NCBI GenBank assembly: GCA_965221485.1 | Contig: OZ244893.1 | Coordinates: 2,542,001-2,606,000 of the forward strand | Source of the DNA: JAJEBT01 sp965221485 | GTDB taxonomy: Bacteria > Pseudomonadota > Alphaproteobacteria > MPNO01 > UBA830 | Direction of reading: 5' to 3' | DNA length: 64,000 nucleotides | In this document: in pieces, positions 9,961 through 18,873 of the stretch | Layout: every line of letters starts with the position of its first letter | How positions within the stretch are numbered: the first letter of the stretch is position 1 | Position numbers and translations under genes: made by a program | The notes under the pieces: generated by a model | The model's database searches: none | What the model was told of the DNA's origin: nothing | Seen by the model: the letters and a program-made list of their open reading frames with translations, nothing else

Positions 9961-11001
9961 CTATTCCGATCCGCCGTCGATCAGTACAGCAGCCCGTCCG
10001 GTTACCAGCCCCTCCTCGACACGCGCGTGGAGGGCTTCGGCGCCCTCCATTCCAACCGTCTCGGTAACCAGGGGCCAGACTTCGCCCCGAGCGCAGAGAT
10101 CCAGCGAATCCAGAACCTCCTGGCGGGTCGCGTAACGACTTCCCATCAGCACCAGTTCTTTCTCCAGCATCGCACGAGGATCTACCTCGAAAGCCTCACC
10201 GGCACCTCCCAGCGTAACAAGCCGACCGCCGCGCCCCAGTGCGCGGGTTCCCAGTTCCAGGGTTTCCCGTGTCGACACGAAATCCACGACCACATCGACG
10301 CCTCCGTCACCAAGATCGCGAAGCGCTTCAACAGCATCTGTTGCACGAGGATTGACGCAGGCTTCGGCACCGGCGGAGCGGCATGAGTCAAACTTGTTTT
10401 CGGCAATGTCCACTGCAATTGTGCGAGCATGCGCCCAATGGGCGAGCATGACCATATGCAAGCCAAGGCCTCCGCCCGCGCCGATCACCGCAACCCTGTC
10501 CCGTGCCCTGATCCCGGCGTGACGAAGAACCTTGACCGGCGTCGCAATGGCATCCGTGATGACGCCGGCCTCTGCAGGATGGGCTTCCCAGTCCAGATCC
10601 GGCGGCAAGCGAATGAAATTTGCCGACGGCAGTTTGATCAGCTCGGCATATCCGCCGTCGCACGCACGGCCGACATACCCTCCAAAATCTGAACACAGGG
10701 TTTCCCGATTGATCTGGCACCAGTAACACGTACCGCAGGTCAGATAGAAGTAGGCCGTCACCGCGTTGCCAACCGAAAGGCCGGTGACATCGCGACCTAC
10801 AGCCTCAATGACTCCGGTGATCTCGTGGCCGATGATCCTGGGATAGCTTGCCGGGGAGCGCCCGGCCTTGACATGCTGAATTGTAAGTCCGGCCCCGCAG
10901 GCCAGCACCCGCGCGACCGCCTCATTCGGCCCGGGTACGGGATCCGGCACCGACTCCAGGGAAAATTCATGACCAGGACCGTGAAGGACGAGTGCTTTCA
11001 C
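9961..11001 (-). CDS. Zinc-dependent alcohol dehydrogenase (MDR superfamily)
   Basis: A 346-residue medium-chain dehydrogenase/reductase. The catalytic-domain signature GHEITGVIEAVGRDVTGL, the structural-zinc cysteines CGTCYWCQINRETLC, and the nucleotide-binding GAGGGLGLHMV are all present. The start is a GTG giving VKALVLHGPGHEF, supported by CAGGAG about 10 nt upstream on the minus strand; an upstream ATG at 11100 would add a basic, non-family extension. It is transcribed opposite to its neighbours, diverging from the SDR gene. It probably oxidises a hydroxyl (perhaps a hydroxyacyl-CoA) in the same catabolic cluster. The substrate is not known. Confidence 0.88.
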   Translation of the reverse strand: MKALVLHGPGHEFSLESVPDPVPGPNEAVARVLACGAGLTIQHVKAGRSPASYPRIIGHEITGVIEAVGRDVTGLSVGNAVTAYFYLTCGTCYWCQINRETLCSDFGGYVGRACDGGYAELIKLPSANFIRLPPDLDWEAHPAEAGVITDAIATPVKVLRHAGIRARDRVAVIGAGGGLGLHMVMLAHWAHARTIAVDIAENKFDSCRSAGAEACVNPRATDAVEALRDLGDGGVDVVVDFVSTRETLELGTRALGRGGRLVTLGGAGEAFEVDPRAMLEKELVLMGSRYATRQEVLDSLDLCARGEVWPLVTETVGMEGAEALHARVEEGLVTGRAAVLIDGGSE

Positions 11002-11270
11002 AACAGGTGCTCCTGAATCAGGTCCGACATCAGCGCCAGCTGGCCACGCGGTCCGGCGCCCATGACCTGAAGGGTGGACCCTGCAGCCGATGGGCGGCAC
11101 GGGATCTGTGTCCAGCGACGTATCATGACCTCAGACCCTTGTCACAGCAGCTGCGACTGCTTGGAAACGCGGTGGACATCGGATATATCATGTCGTCGCG
11201 TCTCCGGAAACCTGCATCCGCTGGGCAATCCTCCGGACCTGGCCCGCAAATGAAACCGGAAGGACCCGAG

Positions 11271-12023
11271 ATGACACCCCATAACAAGGTCGCAATGGTA
11301 ACCGGTGCCGGAACAGGTATCGGCCAGGCGGCGGCGCTGGCGCTCGGCAGGAACGGCTTCGAACTGGTTCTGGCCGGCCGGCGCAAGGAACATCTCGACG
11401 AGACTGCCGCGCTGCTGGACAGTCCCCGTACGCTGGTCATCCCCACCGACATCGGTGATCCGGACCAGATCACCATGTTGTTTTCCAGGGTGCGAGAGAC
11501 TTTCGGCCGGCTTGATGTGCTGTTCAACAATGCCGGAATCGGCGCCCCCCGAATTCCTATGGAGGATCTTCGGATCGAAGACTGGAAACGTGCCGTCGAT
11601 GTCAATCTCACAGGATCCTTCCTGTGTGCTCGTGAAGCGATCAGGATTATGAAGGAACAGACCCCGCGGGGCGGACGCATCATCAATAACGGCTCGATTT
11701 CCGCCCACACACCCCGGCCTGATACGGTCGCCTATACGGCAACCAAACATGCAATTACCGGACTTACCAGGAGTATCGCTCTTGACGGCCGCAAGAATGA
11801 CATCGCCTGCAGCCAGATCGACATCGGCAATGCGGACACGCCGCTGGCAGGACGCATGAAGCACGGTGTTCCGCAGGCCAATGGAGACATCATGGCGGAA
11901 CCGGTCATGGATGCGGCCCACTGCGGAGAAATGGTCGCCCGGATCGCCACTCTTCCGCCGGATGTCAATGTCCTTTTTACGACGATCATGGCCACAAAGA
12001 TGCCTTACGTCGGTCGCGGTTAG
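11271..12023 (+). CDS. SDR-family oxidoreductase
   Basis: A 250-residue classical short-chain dehydrogenase. Visible are the cofactor motif TGAGTGIG, NNAGIG, the catalytic Ser in NNGSISAHTP, and YTATK (YxxxK). The ATG giving MTPHNKVAMVTGAG has GGAAGGA at good spacing; another in-frame ATG lies at 11250. It probably reduces or oxidises a carbonyl/hydroxyl pair of an intermediate handled by the neighbouring amidohydrolases and decarboxylase. It shares the strand with the following amidohydrolase (61-bp gap), suggesting co-transcription. Confidence 0.88.
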   Translation: MTPHNKVAMVTGAGTGIGQAAALALGRNGFELVLAGRRKEHLDETAALLDSPRTLVIPTDIGDPDQITMLFSRVRETFGRLDVLFNNAGIGAPRIPMEDLRIEDWKRAVDVNLTGSFLCAREAIRIMKEQTPRGGRIINNGSISAHTPRPDTVAYTATKHAITGLTRSIALDGRKNDIACSQIDIGNADTPLAGRMKHGVPQANGDIMAEPVMDAAHCGEMVARIATLPPDVNVLFTTIMATKMPYVGRG

Positions 12024-12084
12024 ACGCACCCGCGTTTGATCCGCAAGAAACCACAAAACTACGGGCCATTAGGGGTAACACGTC

Positions 12085-12969
12085 ATGACTGGAGAGATCC
12101 GCGACTGCCTGCCACCGGACAGGAACCCGCGCAAACCTGCGCTTGAACTCCCGGCTGGCGCCATAGACACACACGTCCATGTCTTTGAGAGCCGTTACAG
12201 GAAGTCGCCGTCACGCGGCTACAATCCACCCGATTCGACCCTGGCAGACCTTGTCCATCTTCACCAGACTCTGGGCATCGACCGGGTCGTCTTTACGCAA
12301 CCTTCAACCTATGGTGTTGACAACTCGGCCATCATGGACGGGATGGCAAAGTTGAACGCTGAGACCCCGGATCGTGCCCGGGCGATTGTCGCGTTCACTA
12401 TGGATTTCACGGACGAGCAGATCGCCGAAGCTGATGCGGCAGGGGCCAGAGGTGTACGTCTCAACATGGACAACAAGGGCGGCATGCCCCTTGAACTCAA
12501 TCAGATTCCCGAACTGGCCGCACGTATTGCCGCGTTCAACTGGCATATCGAATTCCTGTTCCCGGGCAAGGATATTCTCGACCTCATGCCGGTTTTCCGG
12601 GCGTTGACTGTCCCGATGTCAATCGCTCATTTTGCCTATCAGGCAGCTACGGCCGGTGTCGATGCCAGGGGGTTTCAGTCACTTCTCGATCTGGTCCGGG
12701 ATGGCAACTGCTGGATCAAGATCTCCGGTGCCAACCGCGTGAGTGAAACCGACCTACCGCCCTATGATGATGTCAAACCCATGGCAGAGGCCCTGATCGA
12801 AGCGGCACCCGACCGCATTGTATGGGGCACCGACTGGCCACATCCCAACAAGTATGAGGTCAACCCCAATGACGGAGACCTCGTCGATGCTTTCGGAGAC
12901 TGGGTGCGTGATGAAACCATGAGGCGAAAGATCATGGTGGAGACACCGGAGCAGTTCTACCGGTTCTGA
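12085..12969 (+). CDS. Amidohydrolase-family protein, LigI-like
   Basis: A 294-residue TIM-barrel protein of the amidohydrolase-2 family, in the branch of 2-pyrone-4,6-dicarboxylate lactonase (LigI). The N-terminal metal motif is GAIDTHVHVFES. The C-terminal VWGTDWPHPN holds the catalytic Asp. Length matches LigI-like proteins. AGGGG lies 10-15 nt before the ATG. Hydrolysis of a cyclic ester (lactone) produced from a ring compound is the likely reaction. It differs from the ACMSD-like amidohydrolase in the same cluster, so the pathway probably uses both a decarboxylation and a lactone hydrolysis. Confidence 0.85.
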   Translation: MTGEIRDCLPPDRNPRKPALELPAGAIDTHVHVFESRYRKSPSRGYNPPDSTLADLVHLHQTLGIDRVVFTQPSTYGVDNSAIMDGMAKLNAETPDRARAIVAFTMDFTDEQIAEADAAGARGVRLNMDNKGGMPLELNQIPELAARIAAFNWHIEFLFPGKDILDLMPVFRALTVPMSIAHFAYQAATAGVDARGFQSLLDLVRDGNCWIKISGANRVSETDLPPYDDVKPMAEALIEAAPDRIVWGTDWPHPNKYEVNPNDGDLVDAFGDWVRDETMRRKIMVETPEQFYRF

Positions 12970-13175
12970 AAGCGGAACCCGGGGTGCCGGGCTGGCAACG
13001 CAGGTTTCCGGCAGAACCCCATTGAGGGCGATCACCCCTGCTCCGATCAGGGTCTTCCAGGCTTTTCTCCGGAAAGATCTGCCCAACCGGATCAGGGTCC
13101 GCTACGATCGGGCAAGCCGGAAGCATGCATTACGCAGACACAGCAGAAACCCTTCCGGCATGCAAGGGGGAAGAT

Positions 13176-14729
13176 ATGAAAGACGCCGTACCGTCCATGG
13201 AAGCGTTTCGGCTAAGGAGATTTGTCGAGAAAATCGAGGATATCGGAGAACTGGAGCGGGTCACCGAGCCGGTCGAATTGATCGATATCGCCCGTCATCT
13301 GGATGGCAACCCGAAGGCCGTCCTGTTTGAAGCCGCAGGGCCCGAGAAAGCCGAACTGGTCGGCAATGTCATGGGAAGCCGCCGACGGATCGCACTCGCC
13401 ATGGGGACAGACCCCGCGGACCTTCTGCCGCTTGTCATTGACCGTCTTCGCGGGAACATTCCCCCGGTCACCGTCAGCGGATCCGATGCCCCCTGCCAAC
13501 AGATCGTTCTTGAGGGTGAGGATGCGGACCTGACCCGACTGCCTGTCCATCTGCAGCACACACTGGACGGAGCCCCGTATATTTCCGCCGGCATCGACTT
13601 CACCTGCAGTTCGGACGGCCTCAAACGCAATGTCGGGTATCGTCGAATGATGCTCCGGGGGCGGCAGGAAGCCGGTATCGATCTGATCGCGCCAAGCGAT
13701 CTGCGCGGAATTTACGCGCCCTTCACGCGAAGCGGCAGGACGATGTCCATGGCATTCGTTATCGGATCTCATCCTGCCGACGGAATCGCGGCCACCAGCA
13801 TGACGGTGCATGACGACGAACTCGGAGTCATGGGATCGGTGCGCGGCTCGCCCGTTCCTCTCGTGAAATGTGTATCGATCGACGCACATGTCCCTGCCGA
13901 TGCCGAAATCGTTCTGGAAGGCTATCTTGACGAAAACGGCTGGCATGAACCTGAGGGGCCATACGGGGAATATGTCGGATATTACGGCCACATGAAGATC
14001 AACCCCGTCTTCCACCTCACCGCCATAACCATGAGGCAGGATGCGCTGTTCCAGACAGTCACCATTGGCGGCCGCCATCTCGGCCGTACCGACACGGCTC
14101 AGCTCTGTGCCTTGCGAACGGAAGCGGCGGTCTGGCAGGCCCTGGAAACATCGGTTCGCAATCCCCTGGGCGTTCATGTCACGGCCTCATGCGGCGGTAT
14201 GTTCAATGCCCGGATCTGCCTGCATCAAAACTATCCCGGCGAAGCGCGCAACGCTGTTGCGGCCGTGCTGGGATCCAAAGCGGACGTGAAGCATGTCTTT
14301 GTGGTCGATCCGGACATCGATATTTTTGACAGTGAGCAGATGGACTGGGCACTGGCAACCCGCTTCCAGGCAGATCGCGACTTCATAACCTCCACAGGGT
14401 ATCGAGCCGTTCCGCTGGATCCCTCCCTGAGCGGCAATCGGGTTGGGGCCAAGGCAGGCTTCGACCTCACGCTTCCGTTCGGATGGAATCCCGAAACCGA
14501 CTATCTCGTTCCGGATCCGCCCGTTATCGGGGACGCTTCCGGGGGCTCCGTGATTGACGCCCTGAAATCCGGTCCGCAGACCTTCCGTGATCTGATGGAA
14601 GTCCGGGGAAGCCGCGACGGACGGGACGTGCTAATCGAGCTCGATGCCATCCGAAAATCGATTGGTCTCGGAAGGCTCGACGACGGACGTTACGTGCTTG
14701 CAGAAGGAGCGGATCGGCAGGGAACCTGA
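13176..14729 (+). CDS. UbiD-family (prenyl-FMN) decarboxylase
   Basis: A 517-residue protein of the UbiD family, which uses prenylated FMN for reversible decarboxylation of aromatic or unsaturated acids. The conserved block PADAEIVLEG followed by PEGPYGEYVGYYG carries the catalytic glutamates of the E-R-E set, and GGRHLGRTDT follows. The start is ATG 13176, chosen because AAGGGGGAAGAT lies directly upstream; a longer frame from 13125 lacks this. No UbiX-type prenyltransferase is in the window, so prFMN must come from elsewhere. Context with crotonase, SDR, ADH and two amidohydrolases argues for catabolic decarboxylation rather than ubiquinone synthesis. Confidence 0.9.
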   Translation: MKDAVPSMEAFRLRRFVEKIEDIGELERVTEPVELIDIARHLDGNPKAVLFEAAGPEKAELVGNVMGSRRRIALAMGTDPADLLPLVIDRLRGNIPPVTVSGSDAPCQQIVLEGEDADLTRLPVHLQHTLDGAPYISAGIDFTCSSDGLKRNVGYRRMMLRGRQEAGIDLIAPSDLRGIYAPFTRSGRTMSMAFVIGSHPADGIAATSMTVHDDELGVMGSVRGSPVPLVKCVSIDAHVPADAEIVLEGYLDENGWHEPEGPYGEYVGYYGHMKINPVFHLTAITMRQDALFQTVTIGGRHLGRTDTAQLCALRTEAAVWQALETSVRNPLGVHVTASCGGMFNARICLHQNYPGEARNAVAAVLGSKADVKHVFVVDPDIDIFDSEQMDWALATRFQADRDFITSTGYRAVPLDPSLSGNRVGAKAGFDLTLPFGWNPETDYLVPDPPVIGDASGGSVIDALKSGPQTFRDLMEVRGSRDGRDVLIELDAIRKSIGLGRLDDGRYVLAEGADRQGT

Positions 14730-14826
14730 CCTCTCCGCCGGAAACGATCCGTATCAGGAAACGGCATCAAACCGGTCAGGCGGAACGACCGGGCCCATCC
14801 GGCGGGGGACCGTTTCCGGTGTGGCG

Positions 14827-16173
14827 TCAGGGTGCTTCATCCCATCCCGCGGGATCGCCAACAACCACAACGGTCAGGCGGTCCGGGTCAAAAAAGGTCC
14901 GCGCAACGCGGTTGACGTGGTCCAGTGTCAGTGCGCGGATGTACCCGGGCCGATTGTCGAGGTACTCGATGCCCAGATTGGCAGACTGTATGCCGACCAG
15001 CAGGTTTGCGATGCTTCTGCCCGAACCGAACCGCAGCGGAAACGATCCGATCATATAGGTCTTTGCTGCCTCAAGCTCGCTCTCCGTGATTCCCTCGCTG
15101 ATCCGGGACCACTCGGACCGGATAATCGCCATGGTCTTTGCAGCCGTATCGTTGCGGGTTCCAACATATCCTGCGATCAATGACGCATGGTCGTAAGGTC
15201 GAAGAGAGGTATAGATCGAATAGGCAAGGCCACGCTTCTCCCGAACTTCTTCATTCAGGCGGGAACTCAGCCCACCCCCTCCCAGAATCTGGTTGAGCAG
15301 GGACGCTGCATACCAGTCGGGATCGTCACGTCCAATGGCTTCATGACCGAAGATGATGATGCTTTGGGGGTCGGGTTTTCGAATAACAACAGTCTGGCCT
15401 GCACCCGACAGCGTTACCGCAGGGATCTGAACCGGGCGGGTGGAGGCAGGCAGGGAACCGAACACTTCGTCCAGATGCCCGGACAATTCATCTGCTGTGA
15501 TGTCGCCGACGACCCCGATCAGCAGACGGTCCCGTCCCAGCCGGCTTCGGACGAACCTGTGCAAATCCTCTGTATCGATACCGGAAACGCTCTGTTCGGT
15601 ACCCCTCGGGGGGCGGCTGTATCTGTGATCCGGAAACACCGTCCGGTTCCAGACCCGCCCGGCAATCCGCCGCGGGATTTCCGCACTGCGCCGCAGGCTG
15701 GCAACCAGTTGCTGCCGGACCCTGACCACAGCCTGCTCGTCAAACCGCGGACTGTCGAGGGCCAGCTTCAGGAGAGCAAAGGCGCGTTCGCGCTCTGCAG
15801 ACAAGGTCTGCAGGGAGCCGGAAAAATCGTCTCGCCCGGCCTGAAAGATCAATTGTGCGGATATGTCTTCCAGAGACCTCTGAAACGCTTGTGAGTCCAG
15901 GTTGCCGGCACCCTCATCCATGAGGGCTGCGGTCATGACCGCAAGGCCCTCACTGCCCGCGGGATCGGCCGAGGATCCGCCTCCCCGAAATGTAAAGGCT
16001 ATCGACACCAGTGGCACCGACGTGTCCCGCACAAACCAGGCGACAATACCCGACTCTGTCACAACTTGTCGGATGGTCACGGCGCCGGCCGGATGGGGTA
16101 TGACCTGCCATGCAATCAGGAAGCCGAGAACCGGCAACACCACCATGCGCCGGAATTGAAAAAAGCCCTTCAC
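14827..16173 (-). CDS. M16 family peptidase-like protein, non-catalytic partner
   Basis: A 448-residue secreted protein of the pitrilysin (M16) fold with an N-terminal signal-like hydrophobic stretch (about residues 9-30, ending PAGA). At the position of the zinc motif it reads SEGLAVMTAALMDEGAG, so HxxEH is absent, as in the inactive subunit of paired M16B proteases. The C-terminal half retains GGGLSSRLNEEVREKRGLAY, the typical M16 substrate-binding region. Its ATG overlaps the stop of the upstream catalytic M16 gene, which implies a coupled heterodimer acting in the periplasm on peptides. Confidence 0.9.
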   Translation of the reverse strand: MKGFFQFRRMVVLPVLGFLIAWQVIPHPAGAVTIRQVVTESGIVAWFVRDTSVPLVSIAFTFRGGGSSADPAGSEGLAVMTAALMDEGAGNLDSQAFQRSLEDISAQLIFQAGRDDFSGSLQTLSAERERAFALLKLALDSPRFDEQAVVRVRQQLVASLRRSAEIPRRIAGRVWNRTVFPDHRYSRPPRGTEQSVSGIDTEDLHRFVRSRLGRDRLLIGVVGDITADELSGHLDEVFGSLPASTRPVQIPAVTLSGAGQTVVIRKPDPQSIIIFGHEAIGRDDPDWYAASLLNQILGGGGLSSRLNEEVREKRGLAYSIYTSLRPYDHASLIAGYVGTRNDTAAKTMAIIRSEWSRISEGITESELEAAKTYMIGSFPLRFGSGRSIANLLVGIQSANLGIEYLDNRPGYIRALTLDHVNRVARTFFDPDRLTVVVVGDPAGWDEAP

Positions 16174-17561
16174 CGAACCGATCTGTCCGGGAGCAAGCGT
16201 CCGGTCACGGACCGCCGTTCATCGAACAGGCCGCGCACCGCCGTCCGAATATCGGTCTCGGTTACGGCGGAGATGCGATCAGGCCAGCCTTCCACATCGG
16301 AGGTCGCCCGGCCCAGGGCAAAAGCGCGTCCGAGACTGCGGGGTCCACCACCGAGATCATCCCTCGCATAGATGGCCTGGCTGGAGAGAACTTTCTTGGC
16401 TCTCTCCAGATGGTGCGCATCCAGACCATTTTGCAGCACATTGTTCAACTCTTCGGCAATGGCTGCTTCAAGTGTGTCAATGTCCCGGTCCGGTGCGGGA
16501 GTGGCATAAAGGCCGAACTCACTGTAATCCAGGCTCGGCCCACTGTACCAGGCTCCCGCCGAAACGGCGATTTTCCGTTCAATCACAAGTCTTCGGTAGA
16601 AGTGACCGGTCGCCCCGCCACCGAGAAGTTCGGCCAGGACCTGCAGGACCTCGCTCCGGTAACCGTCCTCGGACGCTTCAGCCCCCGGGACAAGATACAG
16701 TCGCGACCACGACGCTACGCTCACACGATCACTCTTGAGGTCCACCCGGCGCGGCGCACTGTGAGGGGGTTCGGCAGGGCGGTGACGCTCCGGAACCACC
16801 CCTGCCGGCATCGGACCAAAGTATTTTTGCGCCAGCCGCTTGACCTGGGCAACCGTCACATCTCCGGCAATAATCAACATCGCGTTTCCGGGCACATAAT
16901 GGCGTCGGTAGAAGGTCATGATCTCCTCTCGGCCCAGAGCCCGGATTTCTGCTTCCCAGCCGATCACCGGCCGGCCGTAAGGATGGTTGAGATAGAGAGC
17001 CCGGCGCATATGCCGGCGCAACAGGGCCGAAGGTCGACCGCTGAGTCGGGACTGTTGTTCCTCCAGAACGACTTCCCGTTCAGATTTCAAATCAGCATCG
17101 GAGAAGAAAAGATTCACGGCCCGATCGGCCTCGAGCTTCATTACGGTTTCCAGTTCACCCGCTGCGACCCGCTGGAAATAGGCTGTGTAGTCATGGCTGG
17201 TAAAGGCGTTGCTCCGTCCTCCGATCTGGGCCACCGTCCGGGAAAATTCACCCGGTTCCGTGGTTCGGGTTCCCTTGAACATCAAATGTTCGAGCAAATG
17301 GGCAATGCCGGACAAACCCGGCGTTTCGTCCGCCGCTCCCACCCGGTACCAGATCATCTGTTCGACAACCGGAAACCGATGATTTTCGATCACGGCAACG
17401 CGCAGACCATTACCGAGCGTGAAGGTCTTGGGAAAAAACACTCCTGACGAGACCGGCCGGGAGCACAGGAGCATGATCACCAGCAACGCGGCGACCGGAC
17501 GAACCCAGGCTGAGATCTGGCGAACGGCTTGACCCGGGCTCATCGTCGATGCCCTTTTCAT
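16170..17561 (-). CDS. M16 family zinc metallopeptidase, catalytic subunit
   Basis: A 463-residue pitrilysin-type metallopeptidase. An N-terminal signal sequence (hydrophobic core at about 22-40) directs it out of the cytoplasm. The inverted zinc motif HxxEH is intact as H88-LLE-H92 in GIAHLLEHLMFKGT, and the downstream REVVLEEQQSR supplies the third ligand glutamate. The C-terminal domain has GGGATGHFYRRLV. It is followed with overlap by the inactive M16 partner and preceded by the BamF-like lipoprotein and lspA, a standard alphaproteobacterial order. The substrate in vivo is not known. Confidence 0.93.
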   Translation of the reverse strand: MKRASTMSPGQAVRQISAWVRPVAALLVIMLLCSRPVSSGVFFPKTFTLGNGLRVAVIENHRFPVVEQMIWYRVGAADETPGLSGIAHLLEHLMFKGTRTTEPGEFSRTVAQIGGRSNAFTSHDYTAYFQRVAAGELETVMKLEADRAVNLFFSDADLKSEREVVLEEQQSRLSGRPSALLRRHMRRALYLNHPYGRPVIGWEAEIRALGREEIMTFYRRHYVPGNAMLIIAGDVTVAQVKRLAQKYFGPMPAGVVPERHRPAEPPHSAPRRVDLKSDRVSVASWSRLYLVPGAEASEDGYRSEVLQVLAELLGGGATGHFYRRLVIERKIAVSAGAWYSGPSLDYSEFGLYATPAPDRDIDTLEAAIAEELNNVLQNGLDAHHLERAKKVLSSQAIYARDDLGGGPRSLGRAFALGRATSDVEGWPDRISAVTETDIRTAVRGLFDERRSVTGRLLPDRSVR

Positions 17562-17599
17562 GCCGCCTGCATCCGCACTGGTGGTGCTGACAAATTCTC

Positions 17600-18154
17600 T
17601 CAGTTGGCGCTGTCGGATGCTGATTTGCCTGCGGGTCCCGTAACGCTCAGCGTCTTTCCTTCCTGACCCGCCTCGGTTCGCAGTCTTTCAGCCTCTGCAG
17701 CCGGATCAAGAGCCTGGCCTCGTGGCTTTTCCGACCGCCAAAAAACCAGAAGGTCCCCGATACTGCGATCCTGCCCATTCAATTCTGACACATCCTGATC
17801 AACGATGCGGCGAATATCGGGATCGTTGGATGCAGCTCCCGCCTGATCAAGGAGAGCCGCCTCGCCATTGGACGGTGCAACCGTTTCCGGTATGGCGGGG
17901 GCGGGTTTGCCCGAGTCGATGAGGGTGCGTGCCGAGATCGGAGATCCCGGTTGTGCGAGCCCTTGAGCCCCGGCCCGGGGCGGCCTCAGATCGAAGTCCG
18001 GCGGCTGGCTCAGAGGCGCCCGGGTCACCACAGAAAACTCGTCCGGGGACTGTTTGGCGAGACCGACAGCCTCCCTTGCCGAGTCGCAAGCCGCGAGGAA
18101 CAGGCACCCCACAAGGGCAATCGAACCAAATGCAAAGCGTTCGAACGCCGCCAT
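17600..18154 (-). CDS. DUF3035 lipoprotein, BamF-like
   Basis: A 184-residue lipoprotein: hydrophobic N-terminus with lipobox LAAC giving lipidated Cys23. The segment VVTRAPLSQPPDFDLRPPR right after the anchor is the hallmark of DUF3035, the family that includes the alphaproteobacterial BAM subunit BamF and recalls the start of BamC. It would sit in the outer membrane facing the periplasm and assist barrel assembly. The rest is proline/alanine-rich and probably flexible. It lies between lspA and the M16 pair, as in many alphaproteobacteria. BamF identity is by motif and context, so moderately sure. Confidence 0.75.
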   Translation of the reverse strand: MAAFERFAFGSIALVGCLFLAACDSAREAVGLAKQSPDEFSVVTRAPLSQPPDFDLRPPRAGAQGLAQPGSPISARTLIDSGKPAPAIPETVAPSNGEAALLDQAGAASNDPDIRRIVDQDVSELNGQDRSIGDLLVFWRSEKPRGQALDPAAEAERLRTEAGQEGKTLSVTGPAGKSASDSAN

Positions 18155-18372
18155 CAGCGTTTCTCCTGCAGGAAAGGGAACAGGGGCACAATGTATTTTT
18201 TTTGTCTCGTCCGATCAAGCAAAACCGGAGATGAAGGCGGTTTCATGACGCCTCGAATCCCTGAACGGGTCATGTCCCGGAATATCATGTCTGGAGCAGA
18301 TTCATGACATGGCGCCAGCCGGAAACGGCCAGCCTTGAGTCCAGGTTCAGGAACACATCCCGGCCGGCCTGA

Positions 18373-18873
18373 TCAGACATCCCTCGAAAACGTGGTTGCG
18401 AAAACAAGAAGAACCACACCGACGGTGATGCCAATATCGGCAATATTGAAGGCAGGCCAGTGGTATCCGGCATAGTGAAAGTCGAGGAAATCTGCAACCG
18501 CGCCAAATCGCGCCCGGTCGATCACATTACCCAGGGCACCACCGATGATCATCCCGAGCGGCCAGGCCATGACGCGTCTGTTGGTACGGCTCAGCCACAC
18601 GGCAAGGACGGCAGCCATCGCCAGGGCAACTCCGGCAAGTACGACCTGGGTCCAGGGTGAGTCATTCCCGAACATTCCGAAGCTGACGCCCTGGTTCCAG
18701 ACCATGACAATGTTGAAAAACGATGTCACCTCGATCACACGAGGTGGAACCATGATGTCACTGACGATCCAGAGCTTGAAGGCCTGGTCGAGAACGACAA
18801 CCAGGACGGCCACTACGCCCCCCTGGAGAGAGACAGAGCGCCGGGAGCGCAGCTGGTTCAGTCCGGTGGACAC
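18373..18873 (-). CDS. lspA: Lipoprotein signal peptidase (signal peptidase II)
   Basis: A 166-residue polytopic inner-membrane aspartyl protease that cleaves signal peptides of lipidated prolipoproteins. Both catalytic aspartates are visible, in GGALGNVIDRARFGAVADF and FNIADIGI, together with MVWNQGVSFGMF (family NxGxAFG-like). I selected the GTG at 18873, which overlaps the end of ribF by 16 bp; a much longer open frame upstream would only duplicate ribF sequence in another frame. Four membrane segments fit. Direct ribF-lspA overlap is unusual because ileS normally lies between them. Confidence 0.92.
   Translation of the reverse strand: MSTGLNQLRSRRSVSLQGGVVAVLVVVLDQAFKLWIVSDIMVPPRVIEVTSFFNIVMVWNQGVSFGMFGNDSPWTQVVLAGVALAMAAVLAVWLSRTNRRVMAWPLGMIIGGALGNVIDRARFGAVADFLDFHYAGYHWPAFNIADIGITVGVVLLVFATTFSRDV

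Noticed and set aside
14738..14819. CCGGAAACG / CGTTTCCGG inverted repeat between ubiD-like gene and M16 gene
   Set aside because: The arms are 64 bp apart and no T-run follows; probably chance, not a terminator.
16110..17447. 445-codon rightward frame across the M16 gene
   Set aside because: Antisense shadow of a well-supported M16 peptidase.
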